Assembly (NCBI GenBank): GCA_036873135.1
Contig: JAPTYO010000017.1
Span: 13,020,001-13,084,000 of the forward strand
Direction of reading: 5' to 3'
DNA from: Clarkia xantiana subsp. parviflora
Taxonomy: Eukaryota > Streptophyta > Magnoliopsida > Myrtales > Onagraceae
DNA: 64,000 nt
The notes beneath the pieces were generated by a model. The model was not told the origin of the DNA and ran no database searches. It worked only from the letters and a program-made list of their open reading frames with translations. The stretch's first letter is position 1; the number at the start of each line of letters is the position of its first letter. This document shows positions 58,284-64,000 of the stretch, piece by piece. The translations under genes and the position numbers were made by a program.

Positions 58284-60988
58284 ATGTCTGGTAAGATTTT
58301 CGTCTCTTTGCTCTTATGATTTATTGATATCACCTTCTCCCCCTTTCTTGAATTTTCCTGTTTGTAACCGTTTTTAGACGAGGATAGTTCTGGGGCAAGG
58401 ACCCCTTTCACTTTTGAGCTTGCTGTTAACGAGATTTCTGAGACCTCGTACGAGGTTGCTCTCCGAGAAGGCTGTATTACCTCGGACTGGGAACCCCGCT
58501 TCCCCTACGAGTCTCATCCGACCACCAGGAGGAAGCATATCGTCACGCGTCCTCGAGAGGGAGAGGTGTTCGTCTCCACCGGGCAGATAAACGCTGGGAT
58601 TCGATTCCCTTTTTGCGGGAACCTGGTGGAGATGTGCAACTTCTACCAGACACATCCCTGCACCTTCTCTCCACATGCCATCCGCGTGTGGAACGCTTTC
58701 CAGGTTCTGTGCCTCCGCCAGCAGTGGACGTACAGTTTGTTGCTCTTCCGCACCTTCTACGGAATGAAGTGTAATAAGACTGGTGTTTGTTCCTTCTCCC
58801 CCCGACTCCCCAAGTGGACAAAGGAGCAACTTTCACGGTTCGGTTGGGATGCCGAGACCTGGAAGTTTAATAAAGATCGGGTGCTGATTCGCGACTCGGG
58901 GTCCGACAATAGCGGATGGAAGAAGTATTACTTCTTCGTCCAGAACAGCTCAATCCCATGGCCCCGATGGGAGGTTGTGGCTGACCCTGCCCCCAAGCTC
59001 GAAGTCTACACCGAGGATGACCTCAACACTCTCCAGCTGGTTCAGCTTTACCGTTGGGGGGAATCCTTCATTCCCCTCGATGCCAACAAGCTCGTGGAGA
59101 AAGACTTGATTCATATCGGAGTCCGGCTCCTCGATTCCGTTTCCAAGGATTTGGTTTTCTGGGTAACACTTCTAACCACTTTGCCTTTTCATTTTTGCAG
59201 CCAAGAAGGCATCTCTGTTGACCCATCTCATGTTGAAGCAGGGGAGACCGATGCCGTCCAAGGTGGCTCCAAACGGAAGCGGAAGTCGCTGAAGAAGGGA
59301 GCTTCCTCTTCTGCTGCCCCTCCGACGAAAGAGCAGGTCGTGGCCAAGCGGGCTAGAAGGGAGGAGATAGACCAAGCCTTCGGGGTCACTACCGCCGAGG
59401 AAGGTAAGAAATATAGGAAGCTGGTTCCCGAGGAGTTTATCCCCGCTGATCGGGAATCGCGGGTTCGAGAAATCAAATACATCCTTCGAGGAGAAACCCC
59501 CCGCGTTCTCAAGGCGGGATACTACAACTTCTTTGGAAAGGACCAACATCTCGAGCGCCAAATCATCTGGTGCCCCCATGATACTCTTCCTGATTTTATT
59601 CGTCCCGCCACCGCAGGTCCGTCGGAGGCTCTTACTCCAAAGAAGGCTGCTACTCCAGTAAGGGCCGCGACTCCACAAGAGCTGATGCTGGAGGATGCCC
59701 CGATGGAAGCTCAGTTCCGTCTGGTGACCAACTTGGAGGCTTCCCCTTCCTCCGAGGAGCTAAATGAAGGTGGGCTGCTTCCCCGCCGAAGGCCAGGTCG
59801 AAGCACCCTGAGGCCAACCGTGGAGGACGTGTCTCGGAGTCCTCCTCCAGAGCTCCGCACTCCGACCCCCGAGCCTCCGACCGAGGTGGCTCCTCCGGCT
59901 GAAGCTTCCAGGGTCATCCCTCCTCTCCCCGTGGATGAGAATCTTTACAAGGTTTTCACCCCCGACCAGGAGACGGTTCCCTGGAACCCGATCGAGTCTC
60001 TCCAGGGGGTCTCACTCCATCGGGGAGACCTTCAGCCTGAATTGGCCCTGCATCTGCTGGCAGGGTCAATTCCACCATCCCTAAGGCGTCCAATCTCCTT
60101 GGCGCGGGAGGACATCGAGGAAGAGCTCCGCAACATGGCTATCCGCCGGATGGAGGTAAGACTTTACTCTTGCTTTTTTATTCTTTCCTTCATTGTTCTT
60201 GCTTTCGATTATCGGATTTTAGTCCTACTTTCTTTTTGTCTTAGGAAACCGCGGACCAGCAGCGCTGCTTTGGCTTCATCCTGGCTCTGGAGGAGGCACA
60301 AGCCAAGTCGGACCCCGACGCTTTGGCCAAGCTCCAAGCGGACCTCGATGAGGCTGTAGCGGCGAAGAATAAGATAGCCAAGGAGCAGGTCCTCCTTGGC
60401 GAGAAGGCTCTGGGCCTGCATAAGCAGGTCCACGATCATGAGGTTGTGCTGCGTCGGGAGCGGAAGATGCTCCAGGAGGAACAGCGGCGGTACGAGGCGG
60501 AGAAGAGGCAGCTTGTCCACGAAAAGGACGTCTTCGCGGAAGTTCTCGCGGAAGCCAAGGCGGGACTTGAGGAAGCTAAGGCGAAGCTCGAGGCTAAGAA
60601 GGCTGAGTTTCTCGCCAAGCTGGCTGAGGCGAAGGCTCAAAGCTGCGAGGAGGGTCGCCAAGAGGGTCGTGAGGAGTATCGGAACTCCGATGATTTACAG
60701 GCGGATGCCGTGAGGTTCTGCAAAACCGAGGTGGATAACATTCTGTTCAATGCCGTCGAGGAGCTCTACACAGCATACGAGGATTCCATCGACTTCAAGA
60801 AGTTCGAGACCCTCGCCCCTATCGCGGAGAAGTACTTCAACCTCCCCGCGGAGAGTGATGAGGCCGATCCCCCTCCAGGTGTCGCGAACCCGACTCCGCG
60901 GACTGCGGAGCCTTCTGCCCAGGCCCCCTCGATTCCTGTCCCCTCCGAAGCTGCTGAGGACCCAACTTCCAACAAGGACCAAGCTTAA
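58284..60988 (+). CDS. Antisense accessory gene of element D: globular domain plus coiled coil
   Basis: Exon 1 ATGTCTG (58284-58290), intron 58291-58377, exon 2 from 58378 joining in frame as MSDEDSSGARTPF. Exon 2 holds CITSDWEPRFPY, FPFCGNLVEMCNFYQ, FSPHAIRVWNAFQ, LFRTFYGMKCNKTGVC and GSDNSGWKKYYFF; I read it as the plant Transposase_28 ('putative gypsy type transposon') type by resemblance. A 38-nt GT-AG gap at 59163-59200 is oddly short for a plant intron; a 1-bp loss just after it means the frame stays open only if the gap is read through. Exon 3 has KRKRKSLKK, RGETPRVLKAGYYNFFGKDQH and a Pro-rich linker. Intron 60156-60244, then exon 4 (60245-60988), a charged coiled coil of about 150 residues and FCKTEVDNILFNAVEELY, ending NKDQA. 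About 825 residues. The function is unknown. It is transcribed against the retroelement. Confidence 0.72.
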
Positions 60989-61847
60989 TGCTCTATTTTT
61001 TTAAGTCCTTGTAATTTTCCTCCTTGTCTTTTGTATCGGAACCTTTAGGCCTTTGAGCCCTTATATAAGAAATTCCTTCCATCTGTTTTGGTCCCAATAA
61101 TCGTTTGCGCTATTTAAAGCGACTTTAGATCTGTTACTTAAAACGTTCCGACGCATCACTTAAGATGACTTTATACATCCTTCCGAAGCTTTACTCGGGA
61201 CTTCACCATTTAAGGTTTCTCGTCCATATCACTTAATGTAATTTCGTATGTCTTTCGCGACATTTTCCTCGGGACTTTACCACTTAAGGTTTCTCATCCA
61301 TGCCTTTCAAGGCAATTTTATACATCACTTAAGATGATTTTTCGCACCCCTTAAGGCTTTTACCCGTTAGGGCTTTTTGCCGCATCATATAGACGACTTA
61401 TGCGGACCCGTTAGGGCTTTTTCGTACCCTTTAAGGCTTTTTGCCGCATCATATAGACGACTTACGCGGACCCGTGAGGGCTTTTTCGTACCCTTTAAGG
61501 CTTTTTGCCGCATCATATAGACGACTTACGCGGACCCGTGAGGGCTTTTTCGTACCTAGGCTTTTGGTTGCATCATAAAGACGACTTACTCATACCCCGT
61601 AAGGCTTTTGTCCGTACCTCGAAAGGCTTTTTGTCGCGCCATAAAGGCGACTTACCCGTACCTCGTAAGGCTTTTATCGTACCTCGGAAGGCTTTTGTCG
61701 CGTCCTTCAGGACGTCTTACTAACAGTTAGAATAAATCTAAAAGCAATTTGATTGAAAGCAACTTCTTTTATTCATTAACAATTCAAAGCTGGCTTACAT
61801 CGGATCTTTATCGATAGACAATTTGCGCCATTCGCAGCGACTTACTA
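60989..61847. repeat. Tandem arrays between antisense gene and integrase of element D
   Basis: Units built on GCATCATATAGACGACTTA and CGTACCCTTTAAGGCTTTTT, about 60 bp apart at 61380-61560, with shorter CACTTAAGATGACTTT and CGGGACTT(T/C)ACCACTTAAGG words from 61130. They are the inverse of the arrays in element A. No gene. Confidence 0.85.
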
Positions 61848-64000
61848 TCAAACATGATACTTCTTCAAGTGTGCGCCACTGAAGGAATGTTTCAACGTCT
61901 TGCCATCAAGGTCTTCCAGCTTGTACGCATTCGGGGCCGGCATCCCTACGATCTTGTAAGGTCCCTCCCATTTCGGCGATAACTTGTTTATCCAATCTTG
62001 ATGAACGAACTCGTTCCTCCGCCAGACAAGTTCTCCAACGAAGAATTGTCGGGACTTGATACGCCGATTATAATATCGAGCTGTTGCCAGACGCATCCGA
62101 GCCTGAACTTCATCAGCCTTCCATCTTTTCTCTTCGAGCATGTCTAAGTCTAGACGTCTCATTTCCTCGTTCGTTAGAGGCTCATAATACCTCCTGCGAT
62201 GGGACGCCACCGCTATCTCCACGGGGGCAACTGCTTCCGTGCCATAGACAAGGCCAAACGGAGTCTCCCCTGTCGACTGCTTGGGTGTTGTTCTAACAGC
62301 CCACAGCACGTTTTCAAGCTCATCTAGCCAATGACCCCGCAAGGCGTAGACTCTCTTCTTCAAGCCATCCATCACGATCTTCTTGGCTGATTCGACTTGG
62401 CCATTAGTCTGAGCATGGTGGACGGAAGCTGTCCGATGCTCAATGTTCAATTCCTCCAGGTACTCCTTCAACTGAGCCCCATTGAACGGAGGACCGTTAT
62501 CGCTGATCAACACTCGAGGAACCCCGTACCGGGATACGATTTGAGTTTGAAGGAACTTGAGGATCTGCAGCCCCGTCGTCTTGGCCAACGCCTTAGCCTC
62601 TATCAACTTCGAGAAGTAATCGATGGCCACGAGTAAATACTTGCACTGACCTTTCGCTAGTGGAAGAGGTCCCACCAAGTCAATGCCCCACTGCGCGAAG
62701 GGCCAAGCACTTCTGATGGACATCAAGTCCGCGGCAGGAGCCACGATATTCAGAGCGTACCTCTGGCATGCATCACAGGATTGGACCATCGCTGTCGCTT
62801 CCTTATTCATCGAAGGCCAATAGTAGCCTAAATTCAACGCCTTCCTCACAATGGATCGGGCCCCTTCATGACAGGCCGCGACTCCTTCGTGCAATTCTCT
62901 CAGGATCCGATTCGTATCAGGCCCCGCCACACATTTCAGAAAAGGCTTTACATGCCCCCTCTTGTATAACTGGTTGTCCACCATCACGTAGTTGCTCGCG
63001 ATTCGACGCAACCTAACAGCTGCCACTTCATCATCGGGGAGTGCCCCCGTAGTCAGGTATGTGACCATCGGGGTCATCCAAGTGGGTTTCTCTTCTTCCT
63101 CCGATCCTGCTTCAATAGCGCAAACCTCCAACAGATCGATGGTTGAGATAATTACTCTCTCCAGAAAGTGCACCTTCCGATTCTCTTCGGGGGCCACTCC
63201 CAGAGCAAACATGCTTAAGGCGTCTTCCTCCGCATTTTCTTCCCTCGGGATTGCCTCGATGTCGAAGCTTTTGAAGCTTCCTTTCAAAGTCTGCACCTCG
63301 TGCAAATACTTCCTCATTGTTGGGCTCTTGGCTTCATAGTTCCCCTGGACTTGATTCACGAACAAGCTAGCATCACACTTCACTTTTAAATGATCGACTC
63401 CCGTACCCTTGGCAATTTTAAGGCCCGTGATGAGAGCCTCATACTCAGCTTCATTGTTGGTGGCCCTAAACGTCAAGGCCAAAGTATATTGCAAGGGTTC
63501 GCCTCCACCGGGCGGTATCAATACGAATCCTGCCCCCGATCCTTCTACATTCGATGAACCATCAATGTACATCTCCCAAGTGTTCTCTTCTTTTGGCTGT
63601 TCTGGCTGTTCTGCTATCGGGACCTCCATGGTTGCCCCCTCTACATGACCTGCTTCTTCTAGATCGGGTGCTGTAGACTCAGCTATAAAATCTGCCAATG
63701 CCTGGCCCTTAATAGCAGTTCTCGGAGCAAAATGAATACGGAACTCCGTAAGCTCGATGGCCCATTTCACCAATCTCCCCGACGCCTCCGGTCGGTTCAA
63801 AAAGTGTTTCAAGGGCTGATTAGTTAACACCGTAACCTCGTGGGCATGGAAGTAAGGTCGTAGCTTTCGAGCAGCAACAATCAACGCAAAGAGATACTTC
63901 TCAATAGCGGGATAATTCATTTCAGATTTGGCAAACGCCTTGCTTACATAATAAACAGGCACTTGGTTGCCCTTGACAATCTTTATTAAAACAGAACTAA
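61848..64000 (-). CDS. pol of element D: RNase H, archaeal-type RNase H, integrase (partial, open at window edge)
   Basis: A 704-residue frame from 63962, and the frame is still open to 64000 (SSVLIKIVKGNQ). Order, numbered from MPVYYVSK: Ty3 RNase H end (YVSKAF, NYPAIEKYLFALI, LTNQPLKHFLN) at 1-90; archaeal-type RNase H at about 128-255 with acidic residues in MYIDGSSN (134), NNEAEYEAL (171-173), VKCDAS (197) and EDALSMFA (247); integrase HHCC finger (LHEGVAACHEG, CDACQ) at 358-399; catalytic Asp 428 (WGIDLVGP), Asp 488 (ISDNGPPF), Glu 524 (QVESAKK); C-terminal GPYKIVGMPAPNAYKLEDLDG and end HLKKYHV. All catalytic positions are intact, with no stop. No chromodomain. This is the only intact enzymatic frame in the window. 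Confidence 0.92.
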   Translation of the reverse strand, partial: SSVLIKIVKGNQVPVYYVSKAFAKSEMNYPAIEKYLFALIVAARKLRPYFHAHEVTVLTNQPLKHFLNRPEASGRLVKWAIELTEFRIHFAPRTAIKGQALADFIAESTAPDLEEAGHVEGATMEVPIAEQPEQPKEENTWEMYIDGSSNVEGSGAGFVLIPPGGGEPLQYTLALTFRATNNEAEYEALITGLKIAKGTGVDHLKVKCDASLFVNQVQGNYEAKSPTMRKYLHEVQTLKGSFKSFDIEAIPREENAEEDALSMFALGVAPEENRKVHFLERVIISTIDLLEVCAIEAGSEEEEKPTWMTPMVTYLTTGALPDDEVAAVRLRRIASNYVMVDNQLYKRGHVKPFLKCVAGPDTNRILRELHEGVAACHEGARSIVRKALNLGYYWPSMNKEATAMVQSCDACQRYALNIVAPAADLMSIRSAWPFAQWGIDLVGPLPLAKGQCKYLLVAIDYFSKLIEAKALAKTTGLQILKFLQTQIVSRYGVPRVLISDNGPPFNGAQLKEYLEELNIEHRTASVHHAQTNGQVESAKKIVMDGLKKRVYALRGHWLDELENVLWAVRTTPKQSTGETPFGLVYGTEAVAPVEIAVASHRRRYYEPLTNEEMRRLDLDMLEEKRWKADEVQARMRLATARYYNRRIKSRQFFVGELVWRRNEFVHQDWINKLSPKWEGPYKIVGMPAPNAYKLEDLDGKTLKHSFSGAHLKKYHV

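Larger units (their letters stand above)
56937..64000 (-). mobile_element. Element D: Tat-lineage Ty3 retrotransposon, right part outside the window
   Basis: From left: 3' LTR (56937-57675), polypurine tract (minus strand ATTGGGGGTAAA), spacer, antisense gene (plus strand), tandem arrays, then pol on the minus strand, still open at the right edge in RNase H. The LTR resembles A's. It inserted about 65 bp upstream of the ILR1-like start codon. It is the best preserved of the three Tat copies. The 5' LTR, gag and reverse transcriptase are expected to the right. Confidence 0.9.

Noticed and set aside
58284..60988. Antisense gene as a captured host gene unique to one element
   Set aside because: It is present at the same place in three elements of two subfamilies, so it is part of the element.
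61848..64000. Chromodomain at the integrase C-terminus
   Set aside because: The frame ends shortly after the GPYKIVG/LEDLDG region; no chromodomain residues, which agrees with the Tat lineage.

Overview
This window is nuclear DNA of a flowering plant, probably a dicot, although the sequence does not fix the species. The evidence is Tat-type Ty3 (Gypsy) retrotransposons with two RNase H domains, Copia elements primed by initiator tRNA-Met, a CACTA transposon with a TNP2 transposase, a hAT MITE, a MULE fold-back, a plastid atpB scrap and a piece of an ILR1-like auxin-conjugate hydrolase. I see no intact host gene. This is a heterochromatin-like nest of transposons, and its structure can be read from target-site duplications (TSDs).

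Layout. (1) 1-6557: minus-strand Ty3 element G, open at the left edge, with several tandem arrays and its 5' LTR at 5425-6557; it sits in the integrase of element A. (2) 6558-12532: plus-strand remainder of Tat element A (integrase remnant, antisense gene, 3' LTR). (3) 12533-13089: short flank. (4) 13090-56070: one CACTA transposon, CACTA termini on both sides and TAA on both flanks. It is swollen from about 9.4 kb to 43 kb by insertions: non-autonomous element F (about 13855-21565), a hAT MITE (23050-23629, TSD GTTTCAGC), Tat element B (24309-35507, TSD TATAC) inside a 117-bp tandem array, two truncated Copia elements (36036-41687), and non-autonomous element C (46606-55024, TSD ATCCT). C in turn carries a MULE hairpin (49083-50115, TSD TTGTAAATA) and the atpB scrap. 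(5) 56074-56936: an LTR end plus primer-binding site of an older element (E) and the ILR1-like pseudogene. (6) 56937-64000: minus-strand Tat element D, cut by the right edge, with an open pol frame and the best antisense gene.

How it works together. Elements A, B and D share one architecture: sense gag-pol, then a tandem array, then a gene on the opposite strand with its own TATA box, a 7-nt first exon, GT-AG introns, a conserved domain resembling the plant 'putative gypsy type transposon' family, and a long coiled coil. This antisense gene is the most interesting system here. Because the retroelement's RNA is the opposite strand, introns of the antisense gene should survive retrotransposition. 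The CACTA carries TNP2 (minus strand, starting near the right end, split by C) and a TNPA-like gene whose two halves lie on opposite strands, which suggests an internal inversion.
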